A program made the translations under genes and the position numbers. 9,713 nt of DNA. It comes from Rhodothermia bacterium (GTDB lineage Bacteria; Bacteroidota; Rhodothermia; Rhodothermales; JABDKH01). Location: contig JAUIJQ010000076.1 of the NCBI GenBank assembly GCA_030431165.1, forward strand, positions 1-9,713. Direction: 5' to 3'. The notes under the pieces were generated by a model. The model had not been told where the DNA came from, did no database searches, and saw nothing but the letters and a program-made list of their open reading frames with translations. Shown here piece after piece: positions 1 to 7,380 of the stretch. The number at the start of each line of letters is the position of its first letter. Positions within the stretch are counted from its first letter, which is position 1.

Positions 1-747
1 TGAAACCATCAGCGCGGCGCGCCGGGCCATCCGCGTAAACACATCCGGACTCGTCCAGTCTGACTTGAGATGTGGAAGACTATCCTGAATCAGGGCACCC
101 GCAGCCACGACCGCGTCGGTGAGGTCGGGCTCACCAACTTCGGTAGGCTTGAGACCCAGATCTGCATACTCGTATCGCGTTTCAAAGAATGAAACGAGTT
201 GATGCGGACGAACGCCGACTTCAAGAAGTTCTGTCAGGAGTGGTGAACTGGTCGCGTACAGGTCCTCGATGAACAGATCCCAGGCGGCCCTGCGCACCGC
301 AACGTCATCGCGCTCATCAAGCTCCGAGAAATCCGGCGGAAGCCCGGCTTCAACAGGTCGCTCGCGCAGCATGCGCGCACAGAACGCGTGGATCGTACCG
401 ATGAAGCAGTCGTCAATGTGGCGGAGCCCATCCGTCAGCCGAACAGCTTCAGCGCCACTCGCTTCTTGCCTGGCCTGCTCAAGCGTCTGCGCAAATCGCT
501 GCTTCAGTTCGCCGGCCGCCTTCCGCGTAAACGTTATCGCCACCATCTCGTCGATGGTGCAAGCGCCACGACGGACGCACTCGACCATCCGCGTAAGCAG
601 CTCGTGTGTCTTGCCTGCGCCTGCCCCAGCTTTTACAACAACGTTCTGATCAAGAACGTGTGCGATGACGTCGCGTGCCGACTGGTCACCCAGCGATGGT
701 GACACAGGCGCAAAAAGGTCGATCTGGTCTCCCTGTCCACCGGCCAT
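1..747 (-). CDS. addA: AddA/RecB-like UvrD-family helicase (partial, N-terminal 249 residues)
   Basis: Superfamily 1 helicase, expected to form the motor subunit of an AddAB-type helicase-nuclease that resects double-strand breaks for RecA-dependent repair. The frame is open from the ATG at 747-745 to the window edge, so only the N-terminus is visible. It shows a Q-motif-like segment (LGDQSARDVI, from residue 19), a Walker A motif AGAGAGKT (residues 40-47, catalytic K46), motif Ia TFTRKAAGEL (72-81) and motif Ib GTIHAFCARM (about 117-126), all in the order and wording of the AddA/RecB/UvrD family. The start overlaps the stop of the upstream nuclease gene as TGATG, which indicates translational coupling, with a purine-rich GGGGAAG just upstream. 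The extreme N-terminus carries QIDLF (residues 8-12), a possible sliding-clamp-binding motif. Whether the C-terminus holds a second PD-(D/E)XK nuclease, as in true AddA, lies outside the window; without one it could be a simpler UvrD-like partner. Confidence 0.88.
   Translation of the reverse strand, partial: MAGGQGDQIDLFAPVSPSLGDQSARDVIAHVLDQNVVVKAGAGAGKTHELLTRMVECVRRGACTIDEMVAITFTRKAAGELKQRFAQTLEQARQEASGAEAVRLTDGLRHIDDCFIGTIHAFCARMLRERPVEAGLPPDFSELDERDDVAVRRAAWDLFIEDLYATSSPLLTELLEVGVRPHQLVSFFETRYEYADLGLKPTEVGEPDLTDAVVAAGALIQDSLPHLKSDWTSPDVFTRMARRAALMVS
712..726 (-). other. QIDLF codons: candidate sliding-clamp-binding motif in the AddA-like helicase
   Basis: Encodes residues 8-12 of the helicase, ahead of the Q motif and Walker A. 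It fits the looser clamp-motif form QxxLF. The surrounding Gly/Gln/Pro-rich residues (1-20) look like an unstructured tail. The match is short and functional binding is inferred. Confidence 0.35.
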
Positions 748-3740
748 CACTTCCCCGTCAGCCATTCGGTAAGCGCCCGCCCCACTCGTGACTCTCGATC
801 AAACACGTCAAGATCATCGATGTCGCTGATCGAGCGCCGCTCTCTCCAACAAACATCGACGTAATCACAGAACGTGCAGGCCTCGCCCGGCTTGTCACCT
901 CGCGTCTTTCGTGTCGACTTGTGGTAGTGCAGAAAAGCGCCGGATTCGACCATGGTCAGCAAGGGTCGGAGGTCGTTCGCCAACTCCTCCCGACCGGGCA
1001 CCCGCTCCGCCAGGCGCCGCCCAAATTCTTTGTCGTTGGCAAACAGATAGCCGGATCGATTGACACTTGTCTGCTCGCCATCGGCAGCGCGCAGTGTCTC
1101 ATACACATAAGCGTAGAGCATCCACTGCAGGTGCTGCGATGTCTCGCGCAAACTCTGCCCCTCAAACGGTCGGATACTCCCCGTCTTGTAGTCCCACACC
1201 TCGTATGCGTCACCGACTCGATTCACCCGATCAATACTCCCGCTCAACCCGAGTACGAGATCGTCAGCGAGCGGCACGGCAAGCGGTTCTTCATCGGCAT
1301 TACGCCCAAAGCGAACTTCAAACCCGACAGGCTCAGCCATCGAGGCGGCCGCATCCTCTTCGCGCAGGAAGACACGCGCCGCGCGCTGCATTCGCATCAG
1401 GTCAGCTTCGAGTGCAGCACGACCCGGAGGTGGTACCAACGCCTGCTGTTCAGCAACAATCTCGTCGAGAAGTTCGAGGATTCTACCCTCGTGCCGGTCA
1501 AACGAAGCGCGCTCACCTGCTTCCCGCAATTCGACCATAAATCGGTAGTACAGGTCATGCAGCAGCGTGCCAAGTTCGCGTGCATTCAGCCACTGCCCAG
1601 GTTCGACGTCAGAGTCATCAGGAGGACGAACCCGCAACACGTATCGCAAGAAGTACCTGTACGGGCAGGTTGCCAGCGTTTCAAGGCGTGATGCGGATAC
1701 CGGTTGTCCGTCACGCAGAGACAGCTCCGGCGTCTCTCTTCCAAGGCATCCGACGTATTCACTCAGCGAAGGTGCCAGCCGCCTGTCTCTCGCATCGTGT
1801 CCATCCTTGAGCCACGGGAACAGGGTTCGCGTTACGTCTGCGAAGTCACGCGCTCTGCGTTGCCCCAACAGTCGTCCGGTAATTGTGATTGCTCTCTGGG
1901 CGGATTCGACAAGCGGCATTTCGTCGACGACGAGGCCGCCTCGCTCACGCAGCGCCTCCACGGATGGCGAGAGCTCTATCCGCTTTCCGTAGATCAGATC
2001 AAGTCCACGACTGTACAGTGCAATGGATTGACCGCCGACAGCCAGAATACGTTCAAGTGCGTACAGCCGCGCGCCTGTCTGGCGGCGCGCGAGTGGCAGC
2101 GCAGACGAAAGAGCTGAACGGTCATCGTCCAGCAGAAGCGGATCTTCTGACGAGGTCCCGGGAAACGTGTGCTCATCCAGGCCGATCACAAACGTATGAT
2201 CCCGACCTGAGTACCCACCCGCAATCAGCGGTACGACATACAGATGGCCGCCTTCACTCACCGACGTGCCATACCGATGGTCAACGATCATCACCAGCAA
2301 CAGCGATGCGGCACTCTCAAGCGACATTTCTACATGCGCGTCAGACACGCGCCTTAGCCGCTCGACCAGCGACGCCATGGCTGCGCGCTCCATGTCGGCA
2401 GCGTTTCGCGACTCAGCCGATGCCGGCCGCCCCGCCTTCGTCCCGAAATGCTCAAGTAGCTCGACACCGCGCTTTGCCAGTTCGCCAATTGACACCTGGC
2501 CGGCGCGAGGCACCAGGTTCAAAAGCGCAGCCAGAGCAACGGTTGCATCGATCTCCCACTGCGGCCGATCTCTCGTGTCTGATGCGCCGGCCGGCGCGGT
2601 TAGATAATCGTACGCCGCTCTGCCGTCAAAGCGTCTGCGCGTACGCAAGAGTTCAGCTACCGAATATGGCTGAACGCTATTTTCCAAGCCAAGATGTTGA
2701 CCGGGAAACTGCAGGGCACGCGTGCGAAGAAGCGTCTCCAGGTCAGCGACGCGGAGCCCACCCGCAATCCAGCGAAAGAATCCGACCAATAGTTGTCCGC
2801 AACCCGCGCCGGTCGCCGGTCGCCCCTCTGCGAAAACTACGGGGACGTCAAGCGCATCGCACACCGCCTCGATTACGGGGAGGTAGGATGATCGCGTGTA
2901 GACAAGTTCGCACGTGTCCCACGGGATGTCGCGCTCGACAATATCCGCGATAACATTTGTCACCTCACTTTCAGGCGCGTACGCGGATGCGATGCGAATC
3001 GAAGGCCTGTTCTCATCCTGGCGATCGTCACTGTCTGCTCGGCGCCAGTCCGCCAGTACCACACACGCCGAACGTGCCGGTGCATCGTGCTCGAACGAAT
3101 CGGATCCAATGCGACAGCGCACGGCTGCGCTTATTGACCGGATAAACGTTTCGGCCGAAGCGCTAATCTGAACCTCGTCAAGAACACAAACAGCCGCAAA
3201 GTAATCCGGACGTGGCCATTCCCGGTTCGCGGCCATCCGAAACGTTGCTGATTCACTCAGCCGGCCGGTCTCCGTCTGAACGCGACGGTAAGCGCTAAGG
3301 AGGCGCGCCAGGGACTCGCCCCGCCGTCCGGCACTCCTGGACACTTCTTCGGGCGAGGCGGCGATGTCGTCGAGTGCCTGTAGCGTTCGCGCAGCAGCGC
3401 CTGTAAAGGCATGACCAACGTGCGAGCCAAAGTAGAAACCGGGGACCTTCCTTTCGGACTCGACCGCAGCGGCCGCTGCGAGCAAACCGTCATCCCGCTC
3501 AGCAAACGTTGGGCATGACGTCGCGGTGTCAGACTCGAGTAAGCGCTTTGCCGTTCCGAGCGGCGTGTCAAAGAGAACGTTGGCGAACGGCTCCCCTTCA
3601 GTGGTAAGCCAGCGTGCAAGGTTGCGACCAATCTGATGGGTCGGGACCAGCACCAGTACCCGGCCCGGGGAATGTGCGTGGAGTACGCGGGAGAGCTGAT
3701 CGACAGTGTAGCGACGCATGCCCACGAAGGTACGAAGCAT
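747..3740 (-). CDS. addB: AddB-like PD-(D/E)XK exonuclease subunit with Fe-S cluster cysteines
   Basis: Probable nuclease/scaffold subunit of an AddAB-type end-resection complex. The C-terminal nuclease domain (about 680-970) has H728 in LLHDLYYRF, D837 in GSIDR, the D-x-K signature D850/K852 in VWDYKTG, and Q872 in the QWMLYAY helix. Four cysteines C692, C955, C958 and C964 give the C-x(n)-C-x2-C-x5-C pattern that binds the 4Fe-4S cluster in AddB proteins. The N-terminal two thirds is helicase-like: LVPTHQIGRNL (31-41), a Walker-B-like LDEVQ (187-191) and VIGLDEHTFPG (518-528), but no GxGKT Walker A is visible, so it is probably not an ATPase. At 997 residues it is shorter than Bacillus AddB (about 1,160). 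Start is uncertain: the ATG at 3740 gives the longest form and ATG 3719 (M8) is equally plausible; neither has a strong Shine-Dalgarno. It lies 18 nt after a small gene and overlaps addA. Confidence 0.9.
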   Translation of the reverse strand: MLRTFVGMRRYTVDQLSRVLHAHSPGRVLVLVPTHQIGRNLARWLTTEGEPFANVLFDTPLGTAKRLLESDTATSCPTFAERDDGLLAAAAAVESERKVPGFYFGSHVGHAFTGAAARTLQALDDIAASPEEVSRSAGRRGESLARLLSAYRRVQTETGRLSESATFRMAANREWPRPDYFAAVCVLDEVQISASAETFIRSISAAVRCRIGSDSFEHDAPARSACVVLADWRRADSDDRQDENRPSIRIASAYAPESEVTNVIADIVERDIPWDTCELVYTRSSYLPVIEAVCDALDVPVVFAEGRPATGAGCGQLLVGFFRWIAGGLRVADLETLLRTRALQFPGQHLGLENSVQPYSVAELLRTRRRFDGRAAYDYLTAPAGASDTRDRPQWEIDATVALAALLNLVPRAGQVSIGELAKRGVELLEHFGTKAGRPASAESRNAADMERAAMASLVERLRRVSDAHVEMSLESAASLLLVMIVDHRYGTSVSEGGHLYVVPLIAGGYSGRDHTFVIGLDEHTFPGTSSEDPLLLDDDRSALSSALPLARRQTGARLYALERILAVGGQSIALYSRGLDLIYGKRIELSPSVEALRERGGLVVDEMPLVESAQRAITITGRLLGQRRARDFADVTRTLFPWLKDGHDARDRRLAPSLSEYVGCLGRETPELSLRDGQPVSASRLETLATCPYRYFLRYVLRVRPPDDSDVEPGQWLNARELGTLLHDLYYRFMVELREAGERASFDRHEGRILELLDEIVAEQQALVPPPGRAALEADLMRMQRAARVFLREEDAAASMAEPVGFEVRFGRNADEEPLAVPLADDLVLGLSGSIDRVNRVGDAYEVWDYKTGSIRPFEGQSLRETSQHLQWMLYAYVYETLRAADGEQTSVNRSGYLFANDKEFGRRLAERVPGREELANDLRPLLTMVESGAFLHYHKSTRKTRGDKPGEACTFCDYVDVCWRERRSISDIDDLDVFDRESRVGRALTEWLTGK

Positions 3741-3758
3741 GCGTCACGGTTTCCGCAG

Positions 3759-3962
3759 TTACTCGGGCCGTGCGCTGTACAGTGCCTTCAGTCGGATCAG
3801 TACGCGAGTGGCCATCGTCGCCGCGTTGGAGTATTCGTCCTGCGACACAGACTTGTCGCGCAACCCCTGCTCAAGGAATTCCGCGAGTTCGTCGTACCAA
3901 CGCTGGAGGGTCTCCAGCTCGGCGTCAATGCGGTCACGGTTTTCGAGGGAAGCGTTGTTCAT
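3759..3962 (-). CDS. small helical protein of unknown function, first gene of the addBA operon
   Basis: A 67-residue ORF, ATG at 3962-3960 and TAA at 3761-3759, ending 18 nt before the addB start on the same strand. I do not recognise a family. The protein is charged and predicted mostly helical: an acidic first half with heptad-like hydrophobic spacing (LETLQRWYDELAEFLEQGL, residues 17-35), a short break near residues 36-43, then a more basic second helix (ATMATRVLIRLKAL, 48-61). This is compatible with a two-helix hairpin or a small coiled coil. There is no signal peptide, membrane segment or cysteine. No clear Shine-Dalgarno precedes it. Its position at the head of the operon and the tight spacing to addB are the main support for its being real; opposite-strand frames here are also open, so coding status is probable rather than certain. 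It might be a small partner or regulator of the nuclease, but that is a guess from position. Confidence 0.6.
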   Translation of the reverse strand: MNNASLENRDRIDAELETLQRWYDELAEFLEQGLRDKSVSQDEYSNAATMATRVLIRLKALYSARPE

Positions 3963-4123
3963 GGACGAATCAGGCGGAAATCGGCGGTCAGCCGTTGGTC
4001 GGACATCTATGTCGGGACATCTCGCTTTATTTTGTGAGAATCGGGCACAGTTACACCCTACTTAAGGGCGCGTAGCTGCCCGACACCCATTTTTTTGCCC
4101 GAACAGCGCCCCAGCACGGATAA
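3963..4123. promoter_or_regulatory. divergent intergenic region between the addBA and ligD-ku operons
   Basis: This 161-bp non-coding spacer separates the starts of two divergent operons and must hold the promoters of both unless they are read from further away. It is more AT-rich towards ligD, including TTTATTTTGTG near 4026-4036, TACTTAAG at 4059-4066 and a run of seven T at 4090-4096. TTTG (4031-4034) with TACTTAAG (4059-4066) loosely resembles the Bacteroidota -33/-7 pair (TTTG and TAnnTTTG), but the 24-nt gap is longer than the usual 19-21, so I do not assign a promoter. A palindrome with direct repeat lies at 3998-4022. Confidence 0.55.
3998..4022. repeat. short palindrome with overlapping direct repeat, possible operator
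   Basis: GACAT (4002-4006), its reverse complement ATGTC (4009-4013) and GACAT again (4016-4020) alternate with spacers of two nucleotides. Read as direct repeats, GTCGGACATCT (3998-4008) and GTCGGGACATCT (4011-4022) match except for one inserted G. It lies about 36 bp upstream of the 67-aa gene and about 100 bp upstream of ligD. This is the kind of arrangement a dimeric regulator could bind, but the arms are short and chance is possible. Confidence 0.35.
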
Positions 4124-6454
4124 ATGGCCCGCACATCACAGATGGCCCAGGTCGGACAGCGCCAGGTTGAGCTGTCGAACCTCGAAAAGGTGCTATTTCC
4201 GGGCGATCCATTCCTCAAGGCCGAGGTGATTCACTACTACCTCAGCATTGCTCCCACAATCCTGCGGCACATCAGGGGGCGGGCACTCTCGCTGGTTCGG
4301 TATCCCGACGGGATCAACGGAGAGAGTTTTTTCCAGAAGAACCGACCGGAATGGGCGCCCGACTGGGTTCAGTATGTCACGCTGGGCTCCGACAAGCCGA
4401 TCGACTACATGCTGGCAACCGAAGATGCGTCGCTCGTTTGGTTGGCCAATCTGGCGTGCATTGAGATCCACCAGCTCCACGCGCGATCGCCGCAAACCGA
4501 TAACCCGGACTACATGGTGTTCGACATAGACCCGCCGGATGGCACGCCGTTCGAAGCAGTTGTCGAGGTTGCGCTGAACCTCCGCGAACACCTGCTTACG
4601 TACGAGTACGTTCCGTTCGTGAAGACGAGTGGCAAGAAGGGGCTACACGTCGTTACGCCGATCGAAAACGAATGGTCTTTTGGACGCGTCTTCGAGGACA
4701 TCAGCGCAGTGGCCAAGCCGTTTGTCGCGGCACATTCCGACGCGCTGACACTCAAGATCAGCAAGACAGCCCGCCGGGGTAAGATCCTGCTTGACATCTA
4801 CCGGAATCGCACATCGCAATCGATCGTGTCGCCTTACAGCCTGCGTGCCGCTGACGGCGCGCCGGTGTCCATGCCGCTGGCCTGGGAAGATCTCGAGACA
4901 ACGACTTCGCCCGGGGAGTTCAACATCGCAACGGCGCTCGATCATGTTGTACAATCGGGTGACCCATGGGAGGGCATGTCAGCCTATGCTGTCCCAATCC
5001 ACACCGAGCGGTCGGCCCGGCACGGTTCATCCGTGTCTGTCCCGCCGTCGCGGACTCACAAAACGCCCGATCAGCTTGAAGAGTACGCACGTAAGCGGGA
5101 GTTTGCGCGAACACCCGAACCAGGCCCCGCCGTGGCGGAGGCCGACGGATTCTCGTTCGTCATTCACCGGCATCACGCGTCGCGTCTGCATTACGACCTT
5201 CGCCTCGAACAAAACGGTACTCTGAAGTCCTGGGCTGTCCCCCGGGGTCTCCCGCCGCATCCCGGCATCAAGCGGCTCGCTGTTTCTGTCGAAGACCACC
5301 CGGTTGAGTACCTGACGTTCGAAGGCAGAATCCCGAAGGGCGAGTATGGCGCGGGACCAATGTGGATCTACGCTATTGGCCGCTACGAGATCACCAAGCA
5401 GAAGAAAGACGGATTCTACTTCCGCCTACACAGTCCGCAGCTCACCGGTGACTACCGGATCTACGAGACGCGCGGGAATGAGTGGCTCCTGGAGCGACTC
5501 GACACGCCGCAGGTGGACTGGGTTGAGCGCTTTGTAGAGCCAATGCTGGCGGAGTCGCGCCCCGATGTTCCGACGCATGGCGACTACGTCTACGAGATGA
5601 AGTGGGATGGCATTCGGGCAATGGTAACGATTCACGAAGGTGAAATCACGATCCGAAGCCGAAGCGGAAACGATATCACGAGCCAGTTTCCCGAGTTGGC
5701 GATCCCCGAGGCATTCCTCGCATACTCGGCCGTCTTCGACGGCGAAATTGTGTGCGTTGATCGTGAGGGTCGGCCGGATTTCCGAACCGTCATGGGTCGG
5801 ATTCACGCAACCGGCGATGCGCGCATCGAAAAGGCAGCCAGGCAACATCCTGCGTTCTGCTACTTGTTCGATGTCGTCTACCTCGACGGACGCTCGGTAA
5901 TGACCGAGCCGCTTGTCCGCCGCCGCGAGTGGCTACTTGACGCTGTCAGGAAAGGACAGCCTTATCGCGTCAACGAAATCGTAGAAGACGGTGCGGCGTT
6001 CTTCTCTGCGGTGACAGATATGCAACTCGAGGGAATCGTAGCGAAGCAGGCCCTCGGCAAATACACACCGGGCAAACGAAATGACACGTGGCAGAAAATA
6101 AAGGTCAGAAATACCGCTGACTGTGTCGTTCTAGGCTACACCGAAGGCAAGGGCGATCGGGCACGCTATTTCGGTGCGTTACACATTGCTGAGAAAGAGG
6201 CCGGCAAACTCATTTACCGGGGCAAAGTCGGCACCGGATTTGATGAGCGTACGATGCAGTCTGTCGTTGATTACCTGGAAGACGTCCCGCGCACAGAACG
6301 TGTGATCGACGAAAAACCCGCAGACGACGACGTAACAACGTGGCTCTCGCCGGATCGCTGGATTGAGGTGCAGTATGCCTCAATAACACGGAACGGAACA
6401 TATCGGGAGCCTGTTTTTGTAACTTTGCGACCCGATCTGTGCGAAGACGCCTAA
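4124..6454 (+). CDS. ligD: multifunctional NHEJ ligase LigD (polymerase-phosphoesterase-ligase)
   Basis: ATP-dependent DNA ligase D, which fills, trims and seals Ku-bound DNA ends in bacterial non-homologous end joining. Three domains are complete. Polymerase/primase domain (about 12-290): metal-binding D134 and D136 in FDIDPPDG, TSGKKGLHV (168-176) and the third acidic residue D224 in LLDIYRNR. Phosphoesterase domain (about 320-460): H350, H356, D358 and R360 in HHASRLHYDLRLE, then H392 and Y396 in EDHPVEY, equivalent to the catalytic residues of Pseudomonas LigD. Ligase domain (about 470-776): nucleotidyl lysine K493 in EMKWDGIR, E541 in FDGEIV, LFDVVYLDG (581-589), EGIVAK (636-641) and motif V WQKIK (656-660). 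The order matches mycobacterial LigD and differs from Pseudomonas (phosphoesterase-ligase-polymerase). The start at 4124 has only a weak GGA upstream; M7 at 4142 is an alternative. It ends 34 nt before ku, suggesting one operon. Confidence 0.96.
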   Translation: MARTSQMAQVGQRQVELSNLEKVLFPGDPFLKAEVIHYYLSIAPTILRHIRGRALSLVRYPDGINGESFFQKNRPEWAPDWVQYVTLGSDKPIDYMLATEDASLVWLANLACIEIHQLHARSPQTDNPDYMVFDIDPPDGTPFEAVVEVALNLREHLLTYEYVPFVKTSGKKGLHVVTPIENEWSFGRVFEDISAVAKPFVAAHSDALTLKISKTARRGKILLDIYRNRTSQSIVSPYSLRAADGAPVSMPLAWEDLETTTSPGEFNIATALDHVVQSGDPWEGMSAYAVPIHTERSARHGSSVSVPPSRTHKTPDQLEEYARKREFARTPEPGPAVAEADGFSFVIHRHHASRLHYDLRLEQNGTLKSWAVPRGLPPHPGIKRLAVSVEDHPVEYLTFEGRIPKGEYGAGPMWIYAIGRYEITKQKKDGFYFRLHSPQLTGDYRIYETRGNEWLLERLDTPQVDWVERFVEPMLAESRPDVPTHGDYVYEMKWDGIRAMVTIHEGEITIRSRSGNDITSQFPELAIPEAFLAYSAVFDGEIVCVDREGRPDFRTVMGRIHATGDARIEKAARQHPAFCYLFDVVYLDGRSVMTEPLVRRREWLLDAVRKGQPYRVNEIVEDGAAFFSAVTDMQLEGIVAKQALGKYTPGKRNDTWQKIKVRNTADCVVLGYTEGKGDRARYFGALHIAEKEAGKLIYRGKVGTGFDERTMQSVVDYLEDVPRTERVIDEKPADDDVTTWLSPDRWIEVQYASITRNGTYREPVFVTLRPDLCEDA

Positions 6455-6475
6455 CGATCACCCCTCAATTCACCC

Positions 6476-6481
6476 AGGAGG
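6476..6481 (+). promoter_or_regulatory. strong Shine-Dalgarno for ku
   Basis: AGGAGG, seven nucleotides before the ku ATG at 6489. It fixes the ku start and is the only consensus ribosome-binding site seen before any gene in this window, which may raise Ku synthesis relative to LigD from the same transcript. Confidence 0.85.
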
Positions 6482-6488
6482 TCTCCCC

Positions 6489-7376
6489 ATGAGAGCAATC
6501 TGGAAAGGCCATATCAGGTTCTCGCTGGTCACAATCCCCGTACGCATTTACAGTGCCATCGAGACGTCGGAGGTGATCCGCTTTAAACAACTGCACAAAG
6601 AAGACTACGGTCGAATTGGCTACGACAAGAAGTGCAAGAAGTGCAACGAAAGCGTCTCTTCGGGGGAGATCGTCAAGGGCTACGAGTACGAGCCAGATCA
6701 GTACGTGCTCATCACCGACGAAGACTTCGGAAAATTGCGACTCAAGAGTACGCGCATCATCGAGATCGAAGGATTTGTCGACCAGAGTGAGGTGCATCCA
6801 ACGTTGTTTGATGCGCCGTATTTCGCGGGGCCCGACGGACCTGTCGCGGCGAAAGCATACGGATTACTCACAGCCACACTGCGGGACTCTGGCAAGATGG
6901 GCATCGGACGTGTAGTACTACGTGACCGTGAGAGTGTAATGATGCTGGCGCCACAGGGTGATGGACTCCTGCTGTACAAGCTTCGCTATCCGGATGAAGT
7001 CCGCAAGGTGGACGATGTCCCCCAGTTGGACGAGGTGACGGTAGATACAGACCAACTGAAGCTGGCACAGACGCTCGTCGATTCGATGACGGTATCGTTC
7101 GGCGACCTGCAGCTTGAAGACCGCTACAAGGATGCCCTTCGCGAGTTGGTCGTTGCGAAGGTGGAAGGCAAAGAAGTCGTAACGGTTGAGGAAGAAGAGC
7201 AGCCGGTCGTAGACATCATGACGGCGCTCAAACAGAGCATCGAACAGGCCAAGTCCGCGAAGAAGCCGATGGCCAAGGCAAGCGGCAAAGAAGTGAGTTC
7301 GTCTGACGAAGTTGCGTCTGACGACACCCCCCCTTCGCGCAAGGCAGCCGGCGGCTCGCGCAAGAAGGCTGGTTGA
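6489..7376 (+). CDS. ku: bacterial Ku, DNA-end-binding protein of NHEJ
   Basis: Homodimeric ring protein that threads onto double-strand ends, protects them and recruits LigD. The N-terminus MRAIWKGHIRFSLVTIPVRI is the hallmark opening of bacterial Ku, followed by FKQLHKEDYGRI and the IVKGYEYEPDQYVLITDEDF block (61-80). The core beta-barrel/bridge follows, with KAYGLLTATLRDSGKMGIGR (122-141) and LAQTLVDSMTVSF (192-204). A CKKC pair (C49, C52) is present, as in many bacterial Ku proteins. The core ends near residue 250; after it comes a lysine-, serine- and alanine-rich tail (about 254-295) with alternating acidic residues and a basic end, like the extended C-termini that in other bacteria modulate DNA binding or threading. 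The total of 295 residues is typical. The start is fixed by AGGAGG. The gene lies 34 nt after ligD and 4 nt before the TPR gene. A seven-C run (7327-7333) near the 3' end keeps the frame intact. Confidence 0.96.
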   Translation: MRAIWKGHIRFSLVTIPVRIYSAIETSEVIRFKQLHKEDYGRIGYDKKCKKCNESVSSGEIVKGYEYEPDQYVLITDEDFGKLRLKSTRIIEIEGFVDQSEVHPTLFDAPYFAGPDGPVAAKAYGLLTATLRDSGKMGIGRVVLRDRESVMMLAPQGDGLLLYKLRYPDEVRKVDDVPQLDEVTVDTDQLKLAQTLVDSMTVSFGDLQLEDRYKDALRELVVAKVEGKEVVTVEEEEQPVVDIMTALKQSIEQAKSAKKPMAKASGKEVSSSDEVASDDTPPSRKAAGGSRKKAG

Positions 7377-7380
7377 GTGA

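Noticed and set aside
269..702. Plus-strand open frames of 126 and 104 codons near the left edge
   Set aside because: They overlap the helicase motifs (Walker A, Ia, Ib) on the opposite strand and show only Ser/Arg-rich shadow translations.
921..1691. Plus-strand open frame of 256 codons
   Set aside because: Antisense to the AddB nuclease domain and Fe-S cysteines, with no recognisable protein features.
1889..2953. Long plus-strand open frame of 354 codons
   Set aside because: It lies wholly antisense to addB. Its translation is Arg/Pro/Gln-rich with no domain, while the minus strand shows clear nuclease family motifs; it is a high-GC shadow frame.
4026..4066. TTTG and TACTTAAG as a promoter for ligD
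   Set aside because: The 24-nt spacing and a half-matching -7 element are too weak to assign; noted only within the intergenic entry.
7327..7333. Seven-C run in ku as a phase-variable tract
   Set aside because: It is short, lies in the last 17 codons of ku and keeps the frame intact; a slip would change only the tail. There is not enough to call it contingency DNA.
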